The notes below the pieces were generated by a model. That model worked only from the letters and a program-made list of their open reading frames with translations, was not told the DNA's origin and did not search any database. A stretch of DNA of 64,000 nt from assembly GCA_003991915.1 (NCBI GenBank), contig RQTK01000024.1, forward strand, positions 395,762 through 459,761, written 5' to 3'. The stretch is from Elysia chlorotica. Its lineage: Eukaryota; Mollusca; Gastropoda; Plakobranchidae. Position 1 is the first letter of the stretch. The number at the start of each line of letters is the position of its first letter. This document shows positions 1 through 11,881 of this stretch, in pieces. Made by a program: the position numbers and the translations under genes.

Positions 1-480
1 GTCCATTTCTTTTAAATGCTGAGTTATCATTTCAACAATGTTTGAGTTGAGACCTTTCATTTTAAATAAAGTATTACCGCAGACTTCCCCGTTTCCCATA
101 AAATATTTCGATCAAATCGTCTTCTAACTCTCGCGCTTTACCCAACTTGGAATCGAAAATACATTTAAACCACAAGTAACAATCACAGAGAAACCAACAA
201 ATAACAATTAATAAAAAGCAGAATATCATAATTTATTTTCAACTCTCAGTTTTGGTGTAGCTCTCATAGTATATGGGTAAAATCAAATCGTATAAAATGT
301 AGTACAAATAATGCATTTTTATACTGATAAAATGGTTGACATTGCATTGGGCAAGCCGCTGTACAAAAACAGAGACAGAGTAAGTTAAACAAACTAGATC
401 AACTATAAGCAAAATGTCATAATTCATCACAGATGACCATTTCTTTCATTCCTTCTTCTAGATTTATACTTTTCCCTCTT
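1..480. other. non-coding flank, nothing recognised
   Basis: AT-rich sequence before the (TC)n tract that opens duplicated unit A. The open frames here are short and have no recognisable protein features. I see no RNA gene or repeat. On the minus strand this lies downstream of the protocadherin gene. Confidence 0.5.
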
Positions 481-489
481 AGTCTCCTC

Positions 490-533
<44 letters not shown>
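490..533. repeat. (TC)n microsatellite at unit A edge
   Basis: Almost pure TC dinucleotide tract on the plus strand. It marks the left breakpoint of the 12-kb tandem duplication. The homologous position in unit B is also inside a TC tract. Confidence 0.95.
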
Positions 534-535
<2 letters not shown>

Positions 536-1352
536 CTAAATCTTTTCCAGATTCTCTTTCAATCAAGCCATTTGAACAATAGCATTCATTCGTACATAAG
601 TCATTAAATTTACGCATATGGATGTTTTCTTCCAATGAGTCACACAATATTGATGAATATGTAAACTTTTGAGCGCATGTACTTTACACATTTGGCACTA
701 AAAACTGAACATATATAAAAAAAAGTCATTTAATATTATTGTAAATGTGTGGGGCTTTAAGGATACTACATCATAACAAAAACAATAACAATGACACTTA
801 CAATAACAGCAGCAACGTCTACAAATGTAACATGAAATGAGTACAACAATTATATTTAGCTTAAAAAAATAAAGACAATGACGCACAAACTAATAAACAA
901 ACATAGGTACCTAGTACATGAAAAGGTGGCATCCACTGGGACGCAAACTTAAAAACAAAATAAGTCTTACAACAATCTTGTAATGTTTTTCATCAAACCT
1001 GGTATTTCATATTCTAATTAATTGAGTATAAATAAAGCATACGCAAATGAATATGTTTTTTTAAAATTTTGTTTAATCTTTACCAGCCATCACTGTTCCA
1101 ATTTGTTTAACGTCACCCCACTCTGTCTATTTGAAATCTATATGATTATCATTAATTTTCCTAAAAGTATGAAACATTTTAATAAATCATTTTTCTTATT
1201 TAAAATAAGTTCTATGAAAATAGAAAAAAAAATTCACAAAAAAAAAATAAAAAAAAAATAGAAAAAGGCTCCAATTTACTTTCTTGGAATAAAAATTAAA
1301 CATGCCGCTGTAATTATATCTAGAGTTTCTCCCACGGTACCCTCACCATAAA

Positions 1353-1735
1353 TTAAAAAAAAAATTCAAGAAAACTGGAAAGAAAAACAAAATAAATCAA
1401 ATTCCACCCGGTTCCGAGTCTGTCTTTTATTCTCCATGATAATTTACTCTCGACACTCGATGCCGCGGCCGTTTGGTTACAAAGAAAGAGACGGTCACAA
1501 AAAGCGTTACTGGTTCCCGAAAAGCCTGGCTCTCTCTGGGAGGGTCCGTGACTGGCCATACCCCGCGCCTGATAATGAGGGGGAGTCAACGAGGTCAGGA
1601 TGTGGGGACCAACATTACAGGCAAGACAGTCAAGATCTTGATCTATACTCGCGTGGGACAAGGGTATTTATAAGAAAACTTTAGTCTTTACTTAAAACAG
1701 TTGGGGAAAAAAAGAGCACACAAAATAACGGAAAG
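1353..1735. other. conserved unclassified segment, copy A
   Basis: A GC-richer block of about 300 bp that is about 97 percent identical to 13,425-13,800. Each copy has an open frame on the plus strand (1,436-1,684 here) sharing the run SRHSMPRPFGYKERDG. On the minus strand there is an AATAAA-type word inside GGAGAATAAAAGACAG. I recognise no family. It could be a conserved part of the distal 3' region, a separate short transcript, or an old repeat fragment. The frame's preservation is weak evidence because the two copies are recent. Confidence 0.35.
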
Positions 1736-1791
1736 CAGTTTTTTTAAGCCTCAGACTTTTCTCCTTTTGGTATAACATTATTTTATTATAC

Positions 1792-3447
1792 ATCGGTTTA
1801 TGAAAGGGGGTGACTTGACAGGCTTGTCGATAGCTGTCGCTTTTCTATAACAGATGTTCTGATTTACTGTTCACAGAGGTGTCAATTTTATCGCCCGTGG
1901 GATTTAAGGGCTATAATCCCATAATCTAGTCTACCTCTACGTAGCTATGGTTCACTTGTTCTGTACTAAGCGTACAGGTCCAGAATTATGTGATATGCTT
2001 CATTGACAAAGGGAATCAAGCATTGAAAGCATGTCATAAAAATGCCTTTTTAAGTCCTCCAGTTTTTCAACAATAAGACATTTTATATATCAAAGCATCT
2101 GACTTATGTGGCAAATTTAGAGTTCGGCTAAGTTGTGGCCGTGCCTAAACCGCCTTTCCTTTAAAGCTGAACACAAAAAAGGGGTTCAAGCTTTTGGGTG
2201 AATCATATGCAGTTCTCAAACAAAGTATTTGGTCTATTTTCATAGTATAGTAACGCTTCTTTGATCAAGAACTTTTGAACAATGAAAATAAAAGATTTTG
2301 TCTAGGGCATTTTTACATGATCAATTAGCCCATAAAGCAGTTACCTATTTAGATAAATTGCTTATAGTAATACCGATAAAACAATTATGTTTCATTATCG
2401 TATAACACCTTGCACAAAACAATAGTGATAAAAATGACATGCCGAGTTTTTCAAGATTCCAGTTAAACACAGTTGCCTAATACATTTCCAACATATTGAG
2501 ACCGCAAATAAAGAAAACAAAATAAGTGTTCCACATAATATGAAAACATGGAACAAGAAGCATTTTAGCGAAAGTACTGCAAGTTTTATAGGGTGTTATA
2601 GGGTGTTACTGGGAACTATTATAGCACTCTAAGACAGTTAATTCTACAAATAATAAACTTTTATCCATTCATACATCTTGGCATAGCATTCTCAGTTAAT
2701 GGAACTTTTTTTCTATCACACACAAAACTTCACTTGCCAAAAGAAATGCACAGCAAAAACAAAAAACGCGTCAATATAATTATAATACAGATGTAATTAT
2801 AACAAAGTCTTCAATTTGCTCGGCGATTGCCTTCGAATTATTCTGGCATCTGTGAGTATTTACATGGCGGTAAAGATTGCAGTTCTTATCATTGCTTTTT
2901 AATTTGCAGGCAAGAAAAAGCTTTAAAGTTATTACAACTTGACATCACACAATGAAATTGTCTTTGAGCGTTAAAGCAGTTACCTTTTGAAGTGATACTT
3001 TTAACAGCACACAGTATCAAGTTACATCCTTGTAAAGCACATACTTGAATTTTACCAGTCAATTAGCTCGTTTTTCCGAAAGCGCGATTGCAAAACACAC
3101 CGCAGAATTTTCTGAACTCTCGAACCATGCACTGTTTGTGCGAATGTTTGATTCTCCGAGAAGAGAGTCTAAGGCTGGATTATTGTTCTGAAACTTGTGC
3201 ATTCACGTGTAACGTCTGGCCAGCACCCATGTTTCTCAGTGCCGTAGACAGGAAAAAGATGTTGTTTAGTTTCAAACTGAACCCTTATAAATAGATGAGA
3301 GTTGTGTTCTCCCGAGCTTTGGTAACAACTATTGAGAAAGTAGCAGTTCTTTCTTTTAAAGGTTTTGCTATAGTAATACAAACGGTGTGTGCATGAGTGA
3401 ATTAATTGCTGTACTAATTCTAGACTTGAGATATGCAATTTCTTTTC
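1792..3447 (-). other. putative 3' UTR of protocadherin unit A, ending at an AATAAA signal
   Basis: Sequence after the unit A stop codon, read on the minus strand. A canonical AATAAA (TTTATT at 1,792-1,797 on the plus strand) lies about 1.65 kb after the stop and is conserved in unit B at 13,852-13,857. From this signal up to about 2,274 the two units are nearly identical (about 3 differences in 460 bp), above the surrounding introns. No intron signal was needed to reach it. The UTR assignment is an inference. Confidence 0.4.
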
Positions 3448-4146
3448 TCACACAATAATATCTTTCCCCATCATACCCTCTAACCGGATATCCTCGGGGT
3501 TAATGACATAACTTCCGGAAGTTGTTGTGCTAGCGTCATCATCCATGGACATGACTGAGCCCTGCTGCGTGAAGGACAATGAGGAGCCAGGTCGCCGCAG
3601 CAAGTCCTGGCTAATACTGTTGCTGCTGTTACTGTTCTTAAACAGCAGTCTCTGTTGCTGCGGATTCTGCTGCTGTTGTTGGTGATGCTGCCTTGAAGAA
3701 GATGAAGACGGAGAAAGCAAAGACTTTGCCATTCCCCCAGAAGGAGAACATAACGGCGATGATGACGATGAAGACGACGAAAGCTGCATTTGGCGCGGTC
3801 CGTGATAGCTTCGTCTGGCGGGACCAGTTCCATAACTGTTAGTGTTGTTTGCATAGCGACCGCTGCCCATCTCCAGAAAGCGAGGCTGGCCAGGTTTAAT
3901 GAGTGGGTTGAGTGGATGCTGCTTCTGTTGGTGAGAGTGAGGGTATGGGAGGTGTGGAGGAATGTGGATGCTGGGGGCCGACATCTCTGCTGTGGAAGGC
4001 GCTGCTAACGGCGCCAGGCTGGACTTGCTGCTGAAGGTATTCAGGTTGTTCATGTTGGCGCTCATGATGTTCAAGGGCTTGTTGATGAGCTGGTCTTGGT
4101 ACTGGAAGTTTGGTCTGGCGGACATCACCATGTAGGGGTCACTCAA
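3448..4146 (-). CDS. protocadherin exon 8A: C-terminal cytoplasmic tail
   Basis: Last coding exon, 232 residues plus stop. It is a low-complexity intracellular tail: a Pro/His/Gln-rich part (PHLPYPHSHQQKQHPLNP), a run of serines, then RQHHQQQQQNPQQQR, and an acidic end. The last four residues DIIV fit a class II PDZ ligand (hydrophobic-X-hydrophobic). Two possible acceptors lie 20 bp apart on the minus strand, one ending at 4,166 (cacag/GC) and one at 4,146 (gtcag/TTG). Because exon 7A is 105 bp and ends in phase 0, the 4,146 site keeps the frame and starts LSDPYM. The 4,166 site would stop after about 7 residues. Exon 8B is a near-identical copy. I do not know a function for this tail beyond adaptor binding. 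Confidence 0.85.
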   Translation of the reverse strand: MSDPYMVMSARPNFQYQDQLINKPLNIMSANMNNLNTFSSKSSLAPLAAPSTAEMSAPSIHIPPHLPYPHSHQQKQHPLNPLIKPGQPRFLEMGSGRYANNTNSYGTGPARRSYHGPRQMQLSSSSSSSSPLCSPSGGMAKSLLSPSSSSSRQHHQQQQQNPQQQRLLFKNSNSSNSISQDLLRRPGSSLSFTQQGSVMSMDDDASTTTSGSYVINPEDIRLEGMMGKDIIV

Positions 4147-4499
4147 CTGACCAGGGCGTGGAAAGCCTGTGGGGTTTAAAAAGACGTTTCCTTACTTGAA
4201 GGTGCTACTTTAAATTAATTTACTGTTAACTGAAATCGATATTGTATTTTTTAGTTTCTTTCCTTTTTTGAAAAAAAAACAACAACAACATTTAAGATAT
4301 TAAAAACGTTAATCGAAATGGAAAGGATGTGATCACATACAATGCATTAATTCATTTTATCGTCCATGAAAAGATTTCAATATTTTTTAAGAAATTGGAA
4401 AGCAGTAAATACATAAATCTTCAAACTGCACTTTGAATAATATTTGTCATTGAATGAATTTTAAAAACGTATATTTTAGACCAGAAATTACTGTTTTTA

Positions 4500-4640
4500 T
4501 GCTAAAAATATGTCTGTTATTATCTCTCTCTCCTTCTCTGTCTCTCTCAGCATGTCCTCTTTCCCCCTTCTGAAATGTGTCCCGCTCTCTTTATCTCTGC
4601 ACCTCTTTCGATCTGTTTCTCTTTCCATGAAGCTCATTAT
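4500..4640. repeat. imperfect TC-rich low-complexity intron sequence
   Basis: Pyrimidine-rich stretch in the intron between exons 7A and 8A. The matching position in unit B (about 17,210-17,300) is shorter. The open frames over it are low-complexity artefacts. Confidence 0.7.
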
Positions 4641-4865
4641 TGATCTCGGTCGCCACAAGGTCTGTCTCTCCCCCGCTAGTTCTCTATTTTCCCTTCCTTT
4701 CATTCCGCCAGCGATCTTTACTACCATGCGTGCGTTTATCGATCCGCTATGTGTATTCACAAACACAATTCACTGCGAGCAAAGATCTCTGAGCCCGGTT
4801 CATTCATACAGAAAACATTCTCTCCTCTTGATGTTTGGCTATCAATGAAAGAGTTTCAAACAAAC

Positions 4866-4970
4866 CTCTGCTGGAGGGGGCGGGTCAAACTTGATATCCT
4901 CATCACTAGTGCCCCGCCCACTGTCACATGTCCCAGACTCCCCGGATGTGTCGCTGTGCAAGTCGTCCGG
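4866..4970 (-). CDS. protocadherin exon 7A: conserved Asp/Ser/Gly cytoplasmic motif
   Basis: A 105-bp exon (35 codons, phase 0 at both ends), flanked on the minus strand by a ctctacag acceptor and an AG/GTTTGT donor. It reads PDDLHSDTSGESGTCDSG, then RGTSDEDIKFDPPPPAE. The DTSGESG..DSGRGTSDED core resembles conserved cytoplasmic motifs of delta-type protocadherins. It follows WPPFNN of exon 6A in frame. It is too short to stand out as an open frame. The unit B copy is one base longer (see 17,539-17,644). Confidence 0.85.
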
Positions 4971-4979
4971 CTGTAGAGA

Positions 4980-7912
4980 CACAAGAAAGAGAACGAGTTA
5001 GCAAAAAGAATAAACAAAAAGGCACTAACGAGGCAAGACATCGAGCAAGCAATCACAATGTGACGAGGTTCACAACGATCGCCCATGCAGGCGACAAAAA
5101 TCATTAACTTAAGCCGTCTTACAAACGAGAGACTCGGCGAAAGTGAATGGGTATAATGATGAGCACATATCTAAGGGTGAAAACGCACCATGTTGTCAAT
5201 ATTTCATTACAACGAACAAAGCAAAGTAGCCGTCAGCTTCAGCTTCCAGATGCTTAAAGGAAAAAAAATTGTCATCAACTGGACATAATCAAAAGCTTAA
5301 AGGCAAAGCATTGTAGGAAGTGTAACAGGTTGTGAAATTTGATTGACATGATCCGAGTGAGGTTCTTCTCATGCTTCAATCATTAGATTTATACGGCTTG
5401 GAACACTGAAAAGTTACCATAATCACCTTGGAAAGAAATCCCTCAGGTGATTAAAGAGTACGGGAAACAGAGATCATTAACTTAATTGTATGCCAAACCA
5501 TGGGAAATGGTGAATAGGCTATGTTTGCGAAATATCGAAAGATACGTTAAGTGATGATTGGATCTAAATCTAGGTACCGATATTAAACTCGTCAAGTAGA
5601 AACAGATACTGTCAACAGTTTTGTCTAATTTTCGTTCTCTGTTATTTGAATTTAAAAAGTGTGTTTAATTTCAAATGAAAGATCTTCAAGGTTCATCAGT
5701 GATATTCAAATTGCAGGAAATTGTTAGTTGTGGTAAAATCACACCAGAAAAAGGATAAGTGTAGTACATGTGTATGAAAAATAAATCGTACAGACGACAA
5801 TCTGTAAGCTAATGATCTTTATTGAGTGCGCCATTCTATCTTTTTGCTAGATTCCCTCCACGTTACTTATTTGAAAGAGAATGCATTTATCAATTAATCA
5901 TTATTACTGAATGGTTTTGTTTCAATACACGTCGAAGAAGACATTCATTACACCGAAGAAAAAAAAAACAAAAAAAAAACGATGGAGTGTTATTGGGACT
6001 TAATGCAGGATCATCTATAAAGTCTTGAATGTATTCTATTTCAGGCTCACTGCTGTTTATTTTGAAAAAGGGGAAACAATCTCAATCTTCATTGATCCGT
6101 TTCTATGCCACTTCAGCCCCACAACGTACAAAAATGACGTTCCCTAACGTATACGCAAACCATACCTCAAAGGGTTTCAAGCATAAAAGAGTTAGTGTTT
6201 TGGAGAAAAGATACGCCATCACCGTAAGGTCCCTGTCACATCTGTAGGCCTACCTAGTACCAGGCATGGTGGAGACATACATGTCATCCTTGACAAATCC
6301 CTGACAGTGATGCATGAGTCACAATGTAGAAGACAATAACTAGAAACTTTCACAGACATAATACATGATATATACTCATAACTATTTTTCTCCGGTTTTG
6401 TAAGCGGAAGTGGAAAAGTAAATAGTAAGAAATCCATAACTCAGCAAAAGTCGGAAGTCTTGTGAAGTGAAACGCTAATACCACTCAGACTGTTCTGACA
6501 TTGATCTTCTTTTTATGAATGAAAAACAAGAAAGTGATGTTTCACGTGATCTGGGCTTGGGGTTAGCCTTCGTAACTGGAGGACCTGTTTGACAACACCT
6601 CTAGATGGGACCTGGACTGAGAATCAACTTACTCTCTGTACTACCATCCTCCTTTCTGACATTCACAAACATAGCATTGATTATGATTTAAAAGAGTTTG
6701 AGAGTTCATAAATAAATAGGACGTTATTTCTAAGTGCATTATTTACAGTAGCCGGTAGTCACATCAGTCCAAAAGTAACTGCAAAATCGGCAACAAAAAC
6801 AAACCAACAAAATCTTCTGAAACACCCAGCGCTTCGTCAACTCTATTAAAAAAACAAAAAAGCATATTTTATTCATCTTTGATACCGCAAAAGTTGGAAA
6901 CCTTAAAATTAAAAATATGAGCGGTTGAGACACCATGGGGTGCAATCACTAATGTGCAAATTTTATGTTGCCTGGTTTAAGCACATTCTTTTCGAGAGCA
7001 TAACTCTGAACGCTATTAACAGATCACCAACCCTGAAAGGATTATAACAACAGGTGAAATAGATATAACAAAAATAGTTGCTCTCGGGAACATCCAACTT
7101 GATTTCAGTACTAGATCTAGTTCCCACACATTTTCAAAACTAGTTTATGGTAACCATAAACCTGTTTTCAATTCTTCACACAGGACATCACCACTAAGAA
7201 CGTACACCACAAATTTGTAACGACAGTGTTGACATGAATCGTGCATGGTTCTAATTATGTTAATAGCGCAGAGCTATGCCAACATATGGACCCGGTTAAC
7301 ACAAATTCCCAGAGAACATCGCGTTACATATATTTTCAGAGAAAGAAGTGAGGAAAGTATGAACGAAACAATGACGAAGCCATGCTCGTGCTCTTTGCTA
7401 GCTGAGCTTTCTTCAAGGTACACATTTAAAACTATAAGCAGCAGTATTGGTGTGAACGACGGATTCTAGTTTATACTTCGTATTTTATTTCTTGAAATAA
7501 CCTTTGAGCTAATTGACTCCTGAAATTCAAATTGAACGATCGGAAGTTTATGAGCTAAAATGTAGGAGTTTATATTTTCATCCTAAAATTTACACGTAAA
7601 CCCATATTATACTTGATATTATAAACACGACCGGGTATCTTATTCAGCCTTATATATCTCATAATTGTAAAGGGATTAATTGTACAGTACAGTGCATCTT
7701 ATAATTATAAGATTTTAAAGAATTATCGTACCTAAATTGTTATCTATGTTTGTTTTACTACTTTATTTCTGAGCTATCTGTTGTCACATTAAAATTGGTG
7801 ACTCTTGTAATCATAATTTAATGTAATACTTATTATTCAATGTAAAAGTGATTCGCCTTGTTTGACCCATTTAAATATCCAAACCCTATATGAGAGAACA
7901 AACAGTACTCAC
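4980..7912. other. intron between protocadherin exons 6A and 7A
   Basis: About 2.9 kb of AT-rich sequence with no recognisable coding potential or named repeat. It aligns with unit B 17,650-19,800. Unit B's copy ends at the deletion that removed the end of this intron and most of exon 6. Confidence 0.7.
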
Positions 7913-9622
7913 GTTGTTGAAGGGCGGCCAGACCAGATTGGCCTCCGCGGTGGGCGGCAGGTTCAGCCTTAGAAGCTGCTTGTCTGGGGTGGCCCGACCT
8001 TGCCCGTGGCTCTGCAGGTTGTTGGTCTCCTCGCTCTCAGTGTCTTCTCCGTCGTCGTCGTCGCCCTCGTGCTTCTTCACATCTGGGCTGAAGCTGACTT
8101 TCTTCTGCAACAGCACGTCGTCTTGAGGCGGTTTCTGCGCCTGCTGGAGATGCTGGGACTGCTTCTTCCCCAGCTCGCCTAGCCCGTTGCCGCCCCCGCC
8201 AGGCCCCATGACGAAGCCCGAGTCGCCGCTGCCGGTGAAGGAGCTGGTGCTCCCCTGGAACTTCCCGCCGCCGCCGTCTCCGGCAGGTTTCTGGACGTGC
8301 GGGACCACAGTCTGGCCCGTGGAGACACTCCCGCTGCCGGTGTTCCCGCCCGCTCCTCCGCTAGTACTACCGCTGCTCTTGAAGAACTTGTTTTTGAAGA
8401 ACGAATCGTTGCTGCCCATGGTGGAATTCGTCTCCGAATGTCTTTTCTTCTCCGAACGTAAGATGAAAATGATGGCTGTGATGATGATTATGGAAAGGAC
8501 TAACGTCACACCGCCAATGACCCCTACGATAACGACGTATTGCTCCCGGCGCCCGTCCTTGCTCTCGTCGTTACCATTTTCTCCTGCTTGACCATGGCCC
8601 CTCCCACCTCTGCTGCCATACCATTCGGTTTTGTTCTCGAAGTTGACCTCAATCTTGAGCTGTGTGGTTGCGTTCCTCGGCTGAGTTGTGGCGTCTTCTA
8701 CTTTGATTGACAGAATATAATCGTGCGGATTTTGGAGTCTACTGATATCTCTCACGACAAGTTCGCCTTTAGTGGAATCTATGGAAAAGGCATCATCTTC
8801 GTTTCCCCCAAAGATGGAGAACTTAAGCGGCTGGGCGCCTCCTTCATCTTCGTCGTAAGCGATAATTCTGGCTAGGACCATCCCTTGCTCCGGAAAATTA
8901 GAGATAACAATGCTGTGATTGTTCGTTGAAGGAAATATTATAACAGGATCGTTATCATTCTCATCTAAAATCTTCACCTCGACTCCAGCTGCAGAAGACT
9001 TAGGAACTCCTCCTCGATCGCGAGCCAAAACAGTAAAAGAGTAACTATCTTTTTTCTCGCGGTCCAGTTCGCCGGACACGATGAGCGATCCATTCTTCAA
9101 AACTTTGATGGGGAGAGGTGTGTCTCCACCACTCGAGCCTCCGAAGTAATAATCGATTTGACCATTCGCGCCGGCGTCTCTGTCTGATGCTTCTATCTGC
9201 CCGACAAAGGTGCCGTTGGCAGTCTTCTCGGAGATGAGATAGGAGAACTTGGAACGCCTGAAAACAGGACTGTTGTCATTGACATCCCTGAGTGTGATCA
9301 CCAAGGATGTGTGGCCAGTCTGAGGCTCGATGCCGTTATCCGTAGCAATCACTTTGAATCTGAGGGTCTGGTTGGCCTCCCGATCAAGAGGGACCTTGGT
9401 GGTGATCACGCCACTGTGTGGCTGGATGCTGAGGTAGCCCCGGGCTCTCTCCTCCAGAGAGTACACAATCTCAGCGTTCTGGCCGATGTCGGCGTCCTGA
9501 GCAGCGACCTGGATGATGTACTGGCCCGGGGCACGGGCCTCGTCAACTGATGTTTCGTAGAGCGACCTCACGAACTTTGGCGCGTTGTCATTCACATCGG
9601 TCACGTTTACAGTGAGGGCCAC
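7913..9622 (-). CDS. protocadherin exon 6A: EC4 end to EC7, membrane helix, juxtamembrane cytoplasm
   Basis: A 1,710-bp exon, 570 codons, phase 0/0. It starts at the acceptor attcag/GTG with VALTVNVTDVNDNAPKF (end of EC4), and carries EC5, EC6 and EC7 with calcium motifs (DREAN, DVNDNSP, DREKK, DENDNDP). N-glycosylation sites include NQT, NGT, NGS, NHS, NAT and NKT. Exon residues 362-388 (YVVIVGVIGGVTLVLSIIII and onward) form one membrane helix at about 8,459-8,539. The cytoplasmic part is Gly/Ser-rich and contains KKVSF (residues 507-511). That fits the PP1-docking RVxF motif, which delta-1 protocadherins carry as RRVTF. The exon ends WPPFNN at donor AAC/GTGAGT. Neighbouring exons join in frame. 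It is the only exon in the window that can anchor the protein in the membrane. Confidence 0.93.
8459..8539 (-). other. transmembrane helix of the protocadherin
   Basis: 27 hydrophobic residues, followed by the basic stop-transfer run RSEKKRH. The segment is wholly absent from unit B. Confidence 0.92.
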
Positions 9623-10010
9623 CTGAATAGTAAAAAAAAACGAGAAGGGGTAATGTTAATTTTACCAGTTAACTTCAAATCTATATCTTTCTTGAAGAAT
9701 GGATGTGTCGCGGGATGCTTTATTTCAAGGCAGTTAATAGGGGCGCATACAAAATAGTATAATCGAACTTTTCAGATTATATCAAAACAGTTCTTAATAG
9801 CTTTGTACAAATGGGAAATTAGAATTGATGCTTAAAAACTGTATACAACTTTTTTTTAAATATGACTGTATGTTTTAAAATTGTTACATTTCTCAAAGGA
9901 ACTACAACTGTTTTCTAATAAAATAAATAACATGAATGAGATATATACAAACTACAGTTGTGTTTGAAATTCTGTAAAAAGGACATATTGGTCGAGTGGC
10001 AAGAACTCAC
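9623..10010. other. intron between exons 5A and 6A
   Basis: 388 bp, AT-rich, GTGAGT donor and a T-run before the attcag acceptor. Nothing else seen. Confidence 0.8.
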
Positions 10011-10562
10011 CTCAGTACTTAGCGGTGGAATGGCTTTATCGCTGCAGCTGATTCGGACCAGATAGGAGTCGCGGTTTTCTCTGTCCACCTCCGCATTCAG
10101 AAGCAGAGTGTAACCTTTTCCTATAACGGGGCTGAGGCGAAAGTCAGATCCAGACAACAGTGTGCAAGATGTCACCCCGTCATCACCTTCATCGTTGTCC
10201 TCCACATCCACGAAAGCGACGAAATAGTCCGGCCTGGCGGACTCTGGAACTGTCAGAGTGGAGGCGTCTCCAGTATCGCGGGTTCCGACCTTCACAAAAG
10301 GTGCGTTGTTCCCCGAGTCGAGCACGGCGATGGACACCAAGACCTGTGAGCTTCTGGGTGGGTCCCCGCCATCCATGGCCTCCACATACATAGAGAAAGG
10401 CGACGCGCCGGCCTTGAGGATGGTGTTGAGTTTCCCTTGCAGGGTTATGTATCCTGTAGAAGAGTTGATGGCAAACACGCCCCTGATACTGGCCTCGCTG
10501 GCTTGGCTAAAGCGAAAGGAGATCTGGCCAAACTTGCCGATATCTAAGTCTCTTGCTGCCAC
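10011..10562 (-). CDS. protocadherin exon 5A: EC3 to EC4
   Basis: A 552-bp exon, 184 codons, phase 0/0. It runs from VAARDLDIGKFGQISFRF (inside EC3) to DKAIPPLSTE (EC4) and ends at GAG/GTGAGT. EC motifs visible: AINSSTGYITL, EAMDGGDPPRSS, DSGNNAPF (a degenerate linker) and DVEDNDEGDDG. EC3 starts VAARDLD here but VTATDLD in unit B. The unit B form fits the usual cadherin V-x-A-x-D-x-D strand better, so unit A has changed. Other differences from 5B are few (VGTRDTGDAST against VRTLDTEDAST). Confidence 0.92.
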
Positions 10563-10909
10563 CTAGTAACGCAAAGTAATAATAAAAAAAGAAAATATAC
10601 ATTAATTCTGTGCATAACTGCTTATGGTTTTGGCAGAATGTACGCTCAATATTCAGTCAAAATTTTAGGGTTTTAGCCATTACCAGATATAACATCTTAT
10701 CACATTTTTACAAACAAAATAATGTACATTTGCTAGATTTCCAATGACGTTCATTATCAAACCACATCAAAGTCGTAGAAAACATGTGGTATTCAGCTTC
10801 ATATATTGTGCATTGGGTAGTTTTTGTTTTTGTTCTTTTGTCTTTTTTTTTACAGCAAAATATACAAATAACCTAAACATGGGCATTAATGATAAATTCT
10901 AGTCCTCAC
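10563..10909. other. intron between exons 4A and 5A
   Basis: 347 bp, AT-rich, aligned to unit B 21,621-21,964. Nothing else seen. Confidence 0.8.
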
Positions 10910-11005
10910 CTGGCCCACCACTGCTCCAATCTGCTCGTCTTCATTGATGCTGAAGTCATACTTGGCCCTCTGGAACTCAGGGCTGTTGTCGTTGTCGTCA
11001 GTGAC
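10910..11005 (-). CDS. protocadherin exon 4A: EC2-EC3 linker
   Basis: A 96-bp exon, 32 codons, phase 0/0, flanked by ccgcag and CAG/GTGAGG. It reads VTDDNDNSPEFQRAKYDFSI followed by NEDEQIGAVVGQ, so it supplies the calcium-binding DDNDNSPEF linker and the first strand of EC3. It is too short for open-frame detection. The differences from exon 4B that I could see are silent. Confidence 0.9.
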
Positions 11006-11623
11006 CTGCGGTTGCCAGAGAAAAGAAAATAAAACTATTAAAAAATCTATAAATAATTATACAAACTTCTAGCTGTGTGTTAATATATACTTTTACGTAT
11101 TTAATACGCAATATGTATCATAAGGGCAACGTGATAAAAATCACCAAGGTTACGCTTTTTTCCTATCAATAGAATAGTCAATTCATTTTTATTATGCTTT
11201 GAACTACTAAAGATTTAAATATTTAAATATATCATTGCAACGCAATCTGATCCGATATCCATGGATAATTGAAGTATCCAGGTAACCCTCCCCCAAAAAA
11301 ACCAACAACAAACAAACAAAAAAAACAACACAAAAAAAACAAACAAACCAGCAACAGCAATACATGCAATCATTGATAAACTTATACTTATAGTCACATA
11401 TGAGAAAGAAAATACAAAAACAAAACCTTACGAGTGTTTTGAGGTAGAAATATGTTACTGCCAAGCCCGTAACCGGAGGCTAGTCATTCTCAGAAAACAC
11501 CTATAAAAAGTCTGTGATCCCGTAATAATTCTACCCAAACAAGAATGACAGCATCATTTAAAGAAATTCACTGAAAATGTTTAGGTTACAGACTAACTGT
11601 GCGTGCGGGACTGCTATTCTCAC
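11006..11623. other. intron between exons 3A and 4A
   Basis: 618 bp with an A/C-rich stretch near 11,285-11,360. Unit B's intron is about 200 bp shorter because it lacks the A 11,283-11,480 part. No gene seen. Confidence 0.8.
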
Positions 11624-11881
11624 CTGCACTGTAACTCTGAGGTAGTCGCTCATGGAAGGGTTGCCGCCGTCGTAGGCGATGATGTTGAAGATGTATTGGT
11701 CTTTCCTCTCCCTGTCCAGCTCCTTCTCGAGCCTCAGGTTGATGGTGCTGCTGCCGTCGGGGTTTTCGGTCGGGTGGATGCTGAACATGTCCAGGGTGGG
11801 TGTCGTGTTGTAGTGGCGGACTGTAAACTCTGGGTTCGAGTCGCCGTCTACCGCTCCGCTGATCTTCATCTCCTTGCCAAC
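11624..11881 (-). CDS. protocadherin exon 3A: most of EC2
   Basis: A 258-bp exon, 86 codons, phase 0/0. It runs from acceptor gcatcag/GTT with VGKEMKISGAVDGDSN to LRVTVQ at CAG/GTGAGA. EC2 motifs: AVDGDSN, LEKELDRERKDQY, IAYDGGNPSMSD. It is the first exon of unit A. No copy of exons 1-2 lies upstream within the unit, so it must be joined from exon 2 about 11.5 kb away. It differs from 3B by few residues (RERKD against REKKD, PTLD against PSLD). Confidence 0.9.

Noticed and set aside
8187-8591. 134-residue plus-strand frame opposite exon 6A
   Set aside because: Shadow of the real minus-strand exon; its Pro/Val-rich sequence follows from the Gly/Ser-rich coding strand.
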